Source of the DNA: Alphaproteobacteria bacterium
GTDB lineage: Bacteria > Pseudomonadota > Alphaproteobacteria > Thalassobaculales > Thalassobaculaceae
Reading direction: 5' to 3'
Assembly (NCBI GenBank): GCA_013203465.1
Contig: JABMNR010000048.1
Coordinates: 1-38,091, forward strand
DNA: 38,091 nucleotides
In this document: one piece after another, positions 16,060-24,286 of the stretch
Numbering within the stretch: position 1 is the first letter of the stretch
Layout of the letters: each line of letters opens with the position of its first letter
Notes under the pieces: generated by a model
Databases searched by the model: none
Seen by the model: the letters and a program-made list of their open reading frames with translations, nothing else
Told to the model about the DNA's origin: nothing
Translations under genes and position numbers: made by a program

Positions 16060-17049
16060 TCAGAGGCGAGCCTGATCGAAATCCTGCAATTGGTTCTGCT
16101 GGATAACCACGATCAACTCCTCGATATAAGCCTCGCGCCGTTCGCTATAGGACTGCAAGTAGCGGCTCAGCAGCAGCGAGTTGAGACGGCTCTGGGCCAC
16201 ACGGGTTTGCCGCCGGGCCGCACGAAAATCAGCATAGCTGGGATGGGTGTTGAGATTGTGGGCATAGGCCCGGACCGAATCCAAAAGACTGTCGAACGCG
16301 CGGATCGCGTGCCCTTCGCCATCATCGCGCTCGGTCGGCGCGATGCCCGCGCTTTCGTCCCACGTCCATTGCCCGAACAACGCGTTGCCAACCGTGGCGA
16401 AGCGTGACGTGCCCCAGCCGCTTTCAACGGCCGCTTGGGCGAGAACAAGCGAGGGAGGAAATCCGTCGATCCGGCGCAGCAGCCGAGCCCGCGCCGCCGC
16501 GTCGAGGCTGGCGATATCATCATCGACACCCAGCACCTTGTAGCGTCGGCTCAACGCCACCAACCAACGTTCGTCCCGGCGCGACAACCCTTCGCCATCC
16601 ACGAGACGGCCGAGCAGATATCGAGCCCGTATCCGGTCGACCTCGATCTCCAGATTGACCCGCAGGATCAACGGCAGCACCACACGGAGGAACAACGCCT
16701 TACGCTCGTCGGCCGGTTCCATTTCAGCCATGCCGGCGGGAAAGCGCGCCAGATAGATGCGCGGAACCGTGGCGGCCGCGTCCCGCACATGGTCCAACCG
16801 GTATTCCGCTCGGGTGAAAATTCGATGCAATTGCTGGACGTTGGCGATACTGACACCGTGGCCAATCGACGGCAGGTCCGCCGGCTGCGCGATGGTCGGC
16901 CGACGTGACTCGGAAAGGCGGTCCGTTGCCGGCAGCGGGAATGACGGGGCGTCCATCGACAACGGGATAATTTGAAACCCGCCCGCAACGATGACGACGA
17001 CAAGGGCGGCCCGCGACGCGCGGCCCTTGGGCATGACGACTCTGATCAT
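16060..17049 (-). CDS. Bax-like glucosaminidase-domain protein
   Basis: The 329-residue protein is probably anchored or exported by an N-terminal hydrophobic segment (AALVVVIVAGGFQIIPL). A long helical region follows. The C-terminal glucosaminidase/lysozyme-like domain has PSLVLAQAAVESGWGTSRFA with a likely catalytic Glu209, then GNALFGQWTWDE and AIRAFDSLLDSVRAYAHNLN. The layout resembles Escherichia coli Bax, a poorly characterised peptidoglycan hydrolase-like protein. It converges with the deacetylase-like gene, 31 bases away, without a clear terminator. An ATG at 17034 is an alternative start. Cell-wall hydrolysis is inferred from the domain. Confidence 0.88.
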   Translation of the reverse strand: MIRVVMPKGRASRAALVVVIVAGGFQIIPLSMDAPSFPLPATDRLSESRRPTIAQPADLPSIGHGVSIANVQQLHRIFTRAEYRLDHVRDAAATVPRIYLARFPAGMAEMEPADERKALFLRVVLPLILRVNLEIEVDRIRARYLLGRLVDGEGLSRRDERWLVALSRRYKVLGVDDDIASLDAAARARLLRRIDGFPPSLVLAQAAVESGWGTSRFATVGNALFGQWTWDESAGIAPTERDDGEGHAIRAFDSLLDSVRAYAHNLNTHPSYADFRAARRQTRVAQSRLNSLLLSRYLQSYSERREAYIEELIVVIQQNQLQDFDQARL

Positions 17050-17123
17050 CGGACGATCATAACGGGACCGTGGGCCATATTAAGACCCGTACCGTCATGA
17101 TGCTGCCATCAGCGGCTCAAGGC

Positions 17124-17687
17124 TCAGTAAAGTCCGGCCGCGCGAACCTCGCGCACCTCGGGGATGTAGTGCCGCAGCATGTTCTCGATGCCCATCTTGA
17201 GTGTCGCGGTCGAGCTGGGACAACCGGCGCACGCACCCTGCATATGCAGCGTCACCACACCGTCGTCATAACCCTGGAAGACAATGTCGCCGCCATCCAT
17301 GGCCACCGCCGGACGCACGCGGGTATCCAGCAACTCCTTGATCTGCGACACCACCTCGGCGTCCTCGGCCGCAACGTTTTCCTCGAGCGCCGCCTCGGAC
17401 TCATCGGTGATCACCGGCTTGCCGGCGACGAAATGTTCCATGACAACGCCGAGAACACCCGGCTTCATCAGATACCATTCCTTGTCGTCACGCTTGGTGA
17501 CACTGATGAAATCGCCGCCCAGGAAAACCGCGGTTACACCGTCGACCTGGAACAGGGCTTGGGCCAGGGGCGAACGCGCCGCGTCATCCTCCGACTTGAA
17601 CTCGGCCGTGCCGGTCTGCATAACGCTCCGACCCGGCAAGAACTTCATGGTCGCCGGATTTGGGGTTTCTTCCGTCTGAATGAACAT
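17124..17687 (-). CDS. nfuA: Fe-S cluster carrier NfuA/NifU-like
   Basis: The 187-residue protein has an N-terminal Nfu_N domain (MFIQTEETPNPATMKFLPGR, then SPLAQALFQVDGVTAVFLGG) and a C-terminal NifU domain. The latter has RPAVAMDGGDIVFQGYDDG and the cluster-binding Cys153-x-x-Cys156 in GACAGCPSST. Such proteins carry 4Fe-4S clusters to targets; mitochondrial NFU1 has the same layout. Likely clients in this window include MiaB, though that is inference. The ATG at 17687 follows a clear GGAGGG. It stands alone between the Bax-like gene and the divergent cyclase gene. Confidence 0.95.
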   Translation of the reverse strand: MFIQTEETPNPATMKFLPGRSVMQTGTAEFKSEDDAARSPLAQALFQVDGVTAVFLGGDFISVTKRDDKEWYLMKPGVLGVVMEHFVAGKPVITDESEAALEENVAAEDAEVVSQIKELLDTRVRPAVAMDGGDIVFQGYDDGVVTLHMQGACAGCPSSTATLKMGIENMLRHYIPEVREVRAAGLY

Positions 17688-17807
17688 GTCGACCCTCCAG
17701 GATCCAATGGAAACGGTGCCGTCGCGACGGCAGGCCGTCCCACGAACTCACCCGCATACTTGGGGCCACACCCGGTGACGTCAAGCCATCTACCCGGCGG
17801 CGGTCCC

Positions 17808-19082
17808 GTGAGCCGCGCACTTGGGCCGCGCAACCTCGAGGCTCGCCAGCTGGTCGATGTCCTAACCAGCGATCACGACACCTCAGCCCCGACACCAATC
17901 GACCCGTCGATCACACCGATCGATTGGCTGCTCGGCCCGGCGGCGATCTACACCTCCCGTACCCGGCTGATTGGCGATCTCGGGCGGCTTCTGGTGGCAC
18001 GTGGCCTGCCGTTGATGCGATTTACCGCGTTTCTCCGAACCTTGCACCCACAAGCAACTGGTTATTCGGTGATTTGGTACCGCGACGTCGAACAACCCCA
18101 GGCCTTGCGTATCCTGCGCGGGATGGAGGACACCGAAGCGTTCCGCCGCAGCCCGCTGCCGTTGATCTTCGAGGGCGCCGCCGGCATCCGCCGCCGGCTC
18201 GATATTGCCGACGAGAATTTCGACTTTCCCGTCCTAGAAGACCTGAAGGCCGAGGGCATGACCGATTACGTCGCCATGCCGTTGGTGTTCTCCGACGGGC
18301 TGATCAATTTCGTCACCTGGTGCTCCGACCGACCCGGTGGGTTTTCCACCGACGCGTTGAGTGAGCTGTGGGAGATGCTGCCGGCATTGTCGCTTCGATT
18401 GGAGGTAATGGAGCGACGGGCGCTGACCGAACAGCTCATGCGGATTTATCTCGGCCGACAAACCGCCGAGCGCGTGCTGTCGGGCCAGATCATCCGAGGG
18501 CGTGCCGAGAGCATTCGAGCGGCGGTTTGGTATTCCGACCTGCGGGACTTCACCATGCTAAGCGATCGGCTGGATCGAGACATCATCATCGCGCTGTTGG
18601 ACGCCTATTTCGAGGCGGCGGTCCAAGCGGTGGAGGAGCGCGGCGGCGAAATCTTGAAATTCCTCGGCGATGGCATGTTGGCGATCTTCCCAGCCGACGA
18701 GAATTCGGGCGCCGAGGGTGACGAAGCCGCCTGTCGGGCAGCCTTGGCCGCCGCGCGCGATACCGTGACCCTGATCCGCGCCCTGAACACCCGACGTCTC
18801 CAGCATGACAAACCAACCATCGAATACGGCATCGCCCTGCATCTGGGCGAAGTTGGTTACGGCAACATCGGCGGGCCCGAACGGCTCGACTTCACGGTGA
18901 TTGGCCCGGCGGTGAATCTGGTCAGCCGGATCGAAGGCCTGACACGCGTGCTCGGCGTTCGCGTCCTGGCGTCGGCCGATTTCGCCGAGACGGTGCATGA
19001 GACGCTGACACCAATGGGCGAGCATCCGGTCAAAGGGTTGTCGCGCCCGGTGACGGTATTCGCTCCCTCCGACCTGCTTTGA
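17808..19082 (+). CDS. Class III adenylate cyclase
   Basis: The predicted 424-residue enzyme makes cyclic AMP from ATP. The C-terminal cyclase domain (about 235-415) has both metal aspartates, Asp244 in WYSDLRDFTMLS and Asp288 in ILKFLGDGM. The adenine-selecting residues Lys284 and Asp361 (ERLDFTVIG) are present, as are the transition-state Asn370 and Arg374 in NLVSRIEGL. This predicts ATP rather than GTP as substrate. The N-terminal 200 residues have no membrane helix and probably sense a signal; I cannot name the domain. The start may be the GTG at 17808 or 17775. The frame extends further upstream but would run through nfuA on the opposite strand. A flippase-like gene follows 6 bases later. 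Confidence 0.9.
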   Translation: MSRALGPRNLEARQLVDVLTSDHDTSAPTPIDPSITPIDWLLGPAAIYTSRTRLIGDLGRLLVARGLPLMRFTAFLRTLHPQATGYSVIWYRDVEQPQALRILRGMEDTEAFRRSPLPLIFEGAAGIRRRLDIADENFDFPVLEDLKAEGMTDYVAMPLVFSDGLINFVTWCSDRPGGFSTDALSELWEMLPALSLRLEVMERRALTEQLMRIYLGRQTAERVLSGQIIRGRAESIRAAVWYSDLRDFTMLSDRLDRDIIIALLDAYFEAAVQAVEERGGEILKFLGDGMLAIFPADENSGAEGDEAACRAALAAARDTVTLIRALNTRRLQHDKPTIEYGIALHLGEVGYGNIGGPERLDFTVIGPAVNLVSRIEGLTRVLGVRVLASADFAETVHETLTPMGEHPVKGLSRPVTVFAPSDLL

Positions 19083-19088
19083 GTCGGT

Positions 19089-20432
19089 GTGGCCGCCATC
19101 ATCCCTCCCCGCTTAACCGAGGATCGCGCGGTCATGCGCGCCAGCTTAATCGTTGGGGTGCTCTCGGTGGTGGCCAAACTCGCCGCCTTTGTCCGTGAGG
19201 CGATTATTGCCTCGCTGTATGGTCGCTCGATCGAGGTCGACGCGTTCTTCCTAGCGCTGGCGGTGCCGATCTTCCTGCTGAGCCTGATCGCCCATTCGTT
19301 CCAAATCGCCCTAGTGCCCACCTATCTGGCTGAACGCCGAACCGCTGGAGCCGACAACGCGAACGCCCTCGCCGCCACGGGTGCCACACGCATGTTGGCG
19401 CTGTTGGCCGTGGTGGCGATGACAATGGCGGCGGCGGCACCGCTCTATCTGCCGATTCTGGCACCGACGTTGAGCGCGGAAACTCTGGCGCTGACCGCCG
19501 ACATGCTGTGGATCATGACGCTGTTCGTCGTGCTCGCCGGCGCCGCCCTGGCCTGGGGTAGCGTGTTGAACGCCGAGCGGCGGTTCGCGCTGCCCGCAAT
19601 CGCGCCGATTTTCACGCCTCTGGTCATGGCCGGACTGCTGGTGGCGGCGCGTGACGAGCTGGGCATCGAAGCGTTGGCGTGGGGTGCGGTGATCGGCACC
19701 TCGATCGAGGCCGTGCTGCTCGGGATCGCCGTCCGGCGGCGCGGCGGTTCGGTGCGCCCGCGCTGGCACGGCCCGGACCTCACCCCGCTGCGGCGACGCT
19801 GGGGCCCGGTGCTGCTCGCCACCCTGCTGCTGTCCGGAGCTGGATTGATCGATCAGGTGATGTCGGCCGCTCTCGGCCCCGGCGCGGTCTCGGCGATTGG
19901 GTATGGCACCAAGCTGGTGCTGGCCGGCTTGCACGTGGCGACCCTCGCCCTCGGAGTGGCGGTATTGCCGGCCTACGCCGATGGGGCGGTGGCCGATCCC
20001 GACGGTCTCCGCCGGCAGCTGCGGCGACATCTACTGGCGGTAGCCGTGCTGTCGATTCCGGCCGTCATCGTGGTGGTGCTGATTGCCGAGCCGGTAATCC
20101 GGTTGTTGTATCAGCGCGGCGCCTTTGGCCCCGAGGATACGATTCTGGTCGCAAACGTCATGGCCGCCTATGTGCTTCAATTGCCGGCCTATGCGGCGGC
20201 GGTGATCCTGGTGCGGGCGGCGGCGGTGTTGGAGCGGGGCCGCAGCTTGGCCCTGGCAGCGACCGCGAACCTGATCTTGACCGTCGCGCTGAACGCCATC
20301 TTCATGAGCCTATGGGGAGTGGTTGGTATCGCGCTGGCCACCGCGCCAGCGTTTCTAGTGACGGCGATTCTGCTGTATCTGCCCATCGATCAAGCGCTTG
20401 CCCGATCGGCCACCGCCAGGGCCTCCTCGTAA
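19089..20432 (+). CDS. MurJ/MviN-like MOP-superfamily flippase (divergent paralogue)
   Basis: The membrane protein has up to 447 residues and about 12-14 predicted helices. It is related to MurJ (LAAFVREAIIASLYGRSIEV, DAFFLALAVPIFLLSLIAHS). Key lipid II flippase arginines are changed: the position of Arg18 is Lys, the RR after PNFF is missing (IFLLSLIAHSF), and Arg270 in ADR is replaced by GTK. A canonical murJ is at 22649-24211. This copy therefore probably flips another lipid-linked glycan. The start is a GTG at 19089 or an ATG at 19134 preceded by GAGGA. It follows the cyclase by 6 bases and ends within the convergent glycosyltransferase gene (43-bp overlap). Confidence 0.85.
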   Translation: MAAIIPPRLTEDRAVMRASLIVGVLSVVAKLAAFVREAIIASLYGRSIEVDAFFLALAVPIFLLSLIAHSFQIALVPTYLAERRTAGADNANALAATGATRMLALLAVVAMTMAAAAPLYLPILAPTLSAETLALTADMLWIMTLFVVLAGAALAWGSVLNAERRFALPAIAPIFTPLVMAGLLVAARDELGIEALAWGAVIGTSIEAVLLGIAVRRRGGSVRPRWHGPDLTPLRRRWGPVLLATLLLSGAGLIDQVMSAALGPGAVSAIGYGTKLVLAGLHVATLALGVAVLPAYADGAVADPDGLRRQLRRHLLAVAVLSIPAVIVVVLIAEPVIRLLYQRGAFGPEDTILVANVMAAYVLQLPAYAAAVILVRAAAVLERGRSLALAATANLILTVALNAIFMSLWGVVGIALATAPAFLVTAILLYLPIDQALARSATARASS

Positions 20433-21577
20433 AGTGCGATCAACCGCTCGCAAACCATTTCCATACTGAAATGATTCTCAACCCGCCGACGCGCGGCCCG
20501 TCCCAGCCGCCGCCGCCGATCCCCGTCCGTGGCCAAGGCAACCAGCGCCTCGACCAATGCCGCCGGATCGCGCGGCGGCACCAGCAGACCGGTCACGCCA
20601 TCCACCACCGCCTCGCGACAGCCGGGCACGTCGGTCGTCACCGCCGGCCGGCCACAAGCCGCCGCTTCCAGCAGACTCATGCTCAACCCCTCGCGGTGTG
20701 ACGGCAGCACGGCAACATGCGCCCCGCGCCAAACCGCCGGGATATCCTCGGTCGCACCCTGCCAGGTCACGGCTCCCTCCCGGGTCCAGCCGTTCAGGGT
20801 TGCTTCTGGAATCGCCGTGGGGTTTTCCGGATCGGGCGCGCCAACCAGCCGGACCGTAAGGTCGATGCCCCGCGCCCGCATCCGGCGGGCCGCCTCCACC
20901 AGATCAACCAGCCCCTTCTCGCCCAACATGCGCCCGGTAAACGCCGCGACGATCGGGCCGGCCGGTTCCTCGCTCACCGTGAAGCGGTCGAGATCGACGC
21001 CGGTGCCGGGCATGACGACGACCCGATTGGATGGCACGCCGATCAGCCGCGCGACCATCTGCTGATCATCGGCGTTGAGCACCATCGCCCGGGTAACACC
21101 GTCTCCCAACGCCCAGCGCAGCAATCCGGTCACGACCTGGCGCAGCAGCCATGTCTTGATGCCACGGGCCGTGAACACATGCCCAAGGCCCGGCAACCAG
21201 GCGCAGCGTGCCGCCACCCCGGCTCGGCGGGCGGCGATGGTACCGTAGATCACCGGCTTCATGGCCACCGTCTGAACCAGATCGGGTGCCAAGCGACGGC
21301 ACAGCGCGGTCAGCTCATCCACAGCGCCGAGATCGGCACGCGGATCGAGGCCGGTTCGGTCCAGCTTGGCGAGCGGGTGGACGCGGATACCCGCCGCCGC
21401 GATCGCGGTCGCATGGCCGGCACCGCGCCGACCAAAACGGGCGGCCAAATGCACCTCCGCGCCAGCGGCGACCAGCGCCTCGGCCAAAGGCAGATAGTGC
21501 AGACCGAAGAACCAATCCTCCGCAACAATCCATAGGATTCGACGGCCATTCATTCCCGAGCGGCGACGCTCGGTCAT
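20390..21577 (-). CDS. Glycosyltransferase family 4
   Basis: The predicted 395-residue cytoplasmic glycosyltransferase has a GT-B fold. The N-terminal domain begins RILWIVAEDWFFGLHYLPLA and has DLVQTVAMKPVIYGTIAARR. The C-terminal donor-binding domain has VAAFTGRMLGEKGLVDLVEA and the GT4 E-x7-E-type motif HREGLSMSLLEAAACGRPAV, then DVPGCREAVVDGVTGLLVPP. The sugar donor and acceptor are unknown. Its ATG overlaps the trpS stop by one base (TAATG), so it is coupled to trpS. An ATG at 21553 is an alternative. Its tail overlaps the flippase-like gene by 43 bases on the opposite strand. A role in making the glycan the flippase moves is inference. Confidence 0.9.
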   Translation of the reverse strand: MTERRRSGMNGRRILWIVAEDWFFGLHYLPLAEALVAAGAEVHLAARFGRRGAGHATAIAAAGIRVHPLAKLDRTGLDPRADLGAVDELTALCRRLAPDLVQTVAMKPVIYGTIAARRAGVAARCAWLPGLGHVFTARGIKTWLLRQVVTGLLRWALGDGVTRAMVLNADDQQMVARLIGVPSNRVVVMPGTGVDLDRFTVSEEPAGPIVAAFTGRMLGEKGLVDLVEAARRMRARGIDLTVRLVGAPDPENPTAIPEATLNGWTREGAVTWQGATEDIPAVWRGAHVAVLPSHREGLSMSLLEAAACGRPAVTTDVPGCREAVVDGVTGLLVPPRDPAALVEALVALATDGDRRRRLGRAARRRVENHFSMEMVCERLIALYEEALAVADRASA

Positions 21578-22587
21578 TAACCGTTGGGACGCAGGAAGCC
21601 GACGGTATCGTAAACTTCGGCGACGATCGGTCCGGCAATCGCCCGCGCCCGTGAACCGCCCTTGGCCAAAACCCCGTCGACGTACCCAGGATCGGCGGAC
21701 AATCGCTTCATCTCGGCGCCGATCGGCCCCAACACGTCGACTGCCACCTCCGACAGCGCCTTCTTGAAGTCACCGAAACCCTTGCCGCCGAACTCGCTCA
21801 GCACATCGTCCATCGATTGGTCGGAGAGGGCGGCGTAAACACCAACCAGATTGCGCACCTCCGGCCGACCCTCCAACCCCGCCACCTCGCTCGGCAACGG
21901 TTCGGGGTCGGTCTTCGCCCGGCGGATCTTCTGGGCGATGGTGTCGGCATCATCGGTCATGTTGATGCGTGACATGTCGGAAGGGTCCGACTTGCTCATC
22001 TTCTTGGTGCCGTCGCGCAGGCTCATCACCCGGGTGGCGGCACCGAGGATCTGCGGCTCGGGCAGCGGGAAGAAATCCACCCCGAACATCGAATTATACG
22101 CCTGGGCGATGTCGCGACTCAGTTCCAGATGCTGTTTCTGGTCGTCGCCGACCGGCACGTGGGTGCCCTTGTAGGCCAGGATATCGGCCGCCATCAGCAC
22201 CGGATAGACGTAGAGCCCGACGGTGGCGTTATCGCGGTTCTTGCCGGCCCTTTCCTTGAACTGGGTCATCCGGTTGAGCCAGCCAAGCCGGGCCACGCAG
22301 TTGAACACCCAGGCCAGCATGGCCTGCTCCGGCACCTGCGACTGGTTGAACAGGATGCAGTCGCCCGGATCGATGCCGGACGCGATCATGCCCGCCGCCA
22401 CCTCCCGCGTCGCCTGACGCAGCACCGCCGGGTCCTGCGGGACGGTGATCGCGTGCTGATCGACGACACAGAAGATGCAGTCGTAGCTCCGCTCCTGCTG
22501 CAGCGCCACCCAGTTGCGGATCGCCCCCAGGTAGTTGCCGAGGGTCAGGTTTCCGGACGGCTGAATGCCGGAGAAAATGCGTTTCAT
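21577..22587 (-). CDS. trpS: Tryptophan--tRNA ligase
   Basis: TrpS charges tRNA-Trp with tryptophan. The 336-residue class I synthetase starts [20 protein letters not shown], carrying the HIGH-type motif in its usual TrpRS form (TLGN). Conserved features include [37 protein letters not shown] and the KMSKS loop [12 protein letters not shown]. The ATG at 22587 is chosen from the family N-terminus; a longer in-frame extension is rejected because it is unlike TrpRS. It lies 61 bases after murJ, in the order glnD-murJ-trpS common in Alphaproteobacteria, and is coupled to the glycosyltransferase gene. Confidence 0.97.
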   Translation of the reverse strand: MKRIFSGIQPSGNLTLGNYLGAIRNWVALQQERSYDCIFCVVDQHAITVPQDPAVLRQATREVAAGMIASGIDPGDCILFNQSQVPEQAMLAWVFNCVARLGWLNRMTQFKERAGKNRDNATVGLYVYPVLMAADILAYKGTHVPVGDDQKQHLELSRDIAQAYNSMFGVDFFPLPEPQILGAATRVMSLRDGTKKMSKSDPSDMSRINMTDDADTIAQKIRRAKTDPEPLPSEVAGLEGRPEVRNLVGVYAALSDQSMDDVLSEFGGKGFGDFKKALSEVAVDVLGPIGAEMKRLSADPGYVDGVLAKGGSRARAIAGPIVAEVYDTVGFLRPNG

Positions 22588-22648
22588 GATCGGGCTCGCG
22601 GGTCGCGTGGTCAAAGAGCGAGGGTTATCCCCGCCACGGCCGATGGAA

Positions 22649-24211
22649 TCAAGGTATCTCGCGTGTGCCACCGCGCCGGAATGCCGCCCGAAGTTCCGCC
22701 GGTCGAGCGGCGCCGAGCACAACACACGCGGTCCCATAGACCATCAACCCGAGCACGACCAACCCGACCAATCCGATAATACCCGCCACGGAATCCGCTT
22801 GTAGCCAAGATTCAAACACCCGGCTCACCGCCCATACCGCCAGCGCCATACCGCCCGCCGCCAGCACGATGCGCGGCGCCCGGCGGATCAGCCGGTCATC
22901 CGGATCGAAATGCCCGCGCTTGTGCAGCAGCCACGCCAAGGTTCCGGCGTTTAGCCAGGCCGCCAGAGTGGTCGACAGGGCGATGCCGACATGGGCGAAC
23001 AATGGCAGCAGCGCCAGATTAAACGCCAGATTCGCGATCACCGCCGCCACCGCGACCTTGACCGGGGTGGCGGTGTCCTGGCGCGCGAAGAAACCCGGCT
23101 GGAACACCTTGATCAGTACGAAGGCCGGCAAGCCAGCGGCGAACGCCGCCATCGCGGCGGCGGTGGCGGCACTGGCCTCGGCGGTGAAGCGGCCGCGCTC
23201 GAACAGCACCGCCGTCACCGGCTCGGCGATCACCGCCAAGGCGGCGGCGGCCGGCACGGTTAGCAACAAGGCCATCTCCAAAGCACGGTTCTGGGTATCG
23301 CGCGCCTCGGCCTCCCGGCCGCCACGCACCTGACGCGACAGCAACGGCAGCACCACCGTACCAATCGCCACCCCGACCACGCCCAACGGCAACTGCACCA
23401 CCCGGTCGGCGAAATAGAGATAGGAGATCGCCCCCGCCGGTAGCAGGGACGCCAACAAGATGCCGATGAACTGGTTGACCTGCACCACCCCGGCGCCTAG
23501 CGCGGCCGGTGCCATCAGGGTCAGCAATCGTTTGACCTGCGGCGTCAGGCGCGGCCAACGCAGGGGCGGAAACGCGCCGGACCGGCGACAGGCCAACGCC
23601 AGGAATAACGCCTGCGCCAACCCCGCCGCCGCCACGCCCCAGGCCAAGGCATGACCCGGCGTCTCCAGCCTGTCGACCGCCGTCACCAAGGTGATGATCA
23701 GAATCAGGTTCAGCAGGATCGGCGCCGCCGCCATCGCCCAGAATTTCTCCAGGCTGTTCAGAATACCGCCCCACAACGCCACCATGGAAATCAGCGGCAG
23801 GTAGGGGAAGGTGATCCGCGTCAACTCGACCGCGAGGTCGAACCGCTCCGGCTCGTCCGCGAACCCCGGTGCCAGCACCAGCATGACCCACGGCATGGCG
23901 ATCTCGGCGACCAGCAGGAACGCCAGCAACACCGTCAGCAGCACCGCCTGGACCTGCCCCGCGAAAGCCAGCGCCGCCTTGCGCCCGTCACTCTCCAACG
24001 TGCCAGCGAATAATGGCACGAAAGCAACCGTCAGCGCCCCCTCGCCGGTCAAGCGCCGAAAGAAATTCGGGATCTGGAAGGCAACAAAGAACGCGTCCGC
24101 CACCGGCCCCGCGCCAACTATGGCGGCGATCAGCACATCGCGCACGAAACCGGTGACCCGGCTGATCATGGTGTAGCCGCCGACAGTGGCGATGGCGCGG
24201 GCGAGGCTCAT
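22649..24211 (-). CDS. murJ: Lipid II flippase MurJ
   Basis: MurJ flips the peptidoglycan precursor lipid II across the inner membrane. The 520-residue protein has about 14 membrane helices. Residues known to be essential in Escherichia coli are present at matching positions: Arg18 and Arg24 in [15 protein letters not shown], Arg52 in [13 protein letters not shown], and the ADR arginine in [15 protein letters not shown]. The C-terminal part is hydrophobic and ends in a short basic tail ([10 protein letters not shown]). This is the housekeeping copy; a divergent relative is at 19089-20432. It lies between glnD and trpS, the usual order. The ATG has no clear Shine-Dalgarno. Confidence 0.96.
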   Translation of the reverse strand: MSLARAIATVGGYTMISRVTGFVRDVLIAAIVGAGPVADAFFVAFQIPNFFRRLTGEGALTVAFVPLFAGTLESDGRKAALAFAGQVQAVLLTVLLAFLLVAEIAMPWVMLVLAPGFADEPERFDLAVELTRITFPYLPLISMVALWGGILNSLEKFWAMAAAPILLNLILIITLVTAVDRLETPGHALAWGVAAAGLAQALFLALACRRSGAFPPLRWPRLTPQVKRLLTLMAPAALGAGVVQVNQFIGILLASLLPAGAISYLYFADRVVQLPLGVVGVAIGTVVLPLLSRQVRGGREAEARDTQNRALEMALLLTVPAAAALAVIAEPVTAVLFERGRFTAEASAATAAAMAAFAAGLPAFVLIKVFQPGFFARQDTATPVKVAVAAVIANLAFNLALLPLFAHVGIALSTTLAAWLNAGTLAWLLHKRGHFDPDDRLIRRAPRIVLAAGGMALAVWAVSRVFESWLQADSVAGIIGLVGLVVLGLMVYGTACVVLGAARPAELRAAFRRGGTREIP

Positions 24212-24286
24212 GGTGTTCGGTGTACGTGATTCGGTACGCTCGACCTATCCCGTGATTGCGGCGGGTTCGCGGCCAAAAACCGTCGT

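Noticed and set aside
17070-17807. Upstream extension of the adenylate cyclase frame
   Set aside because: It overlaps the whole nfuA gene on the other strand and contains no domain typical of cyclases; a start near 17775-17808 is more likely.
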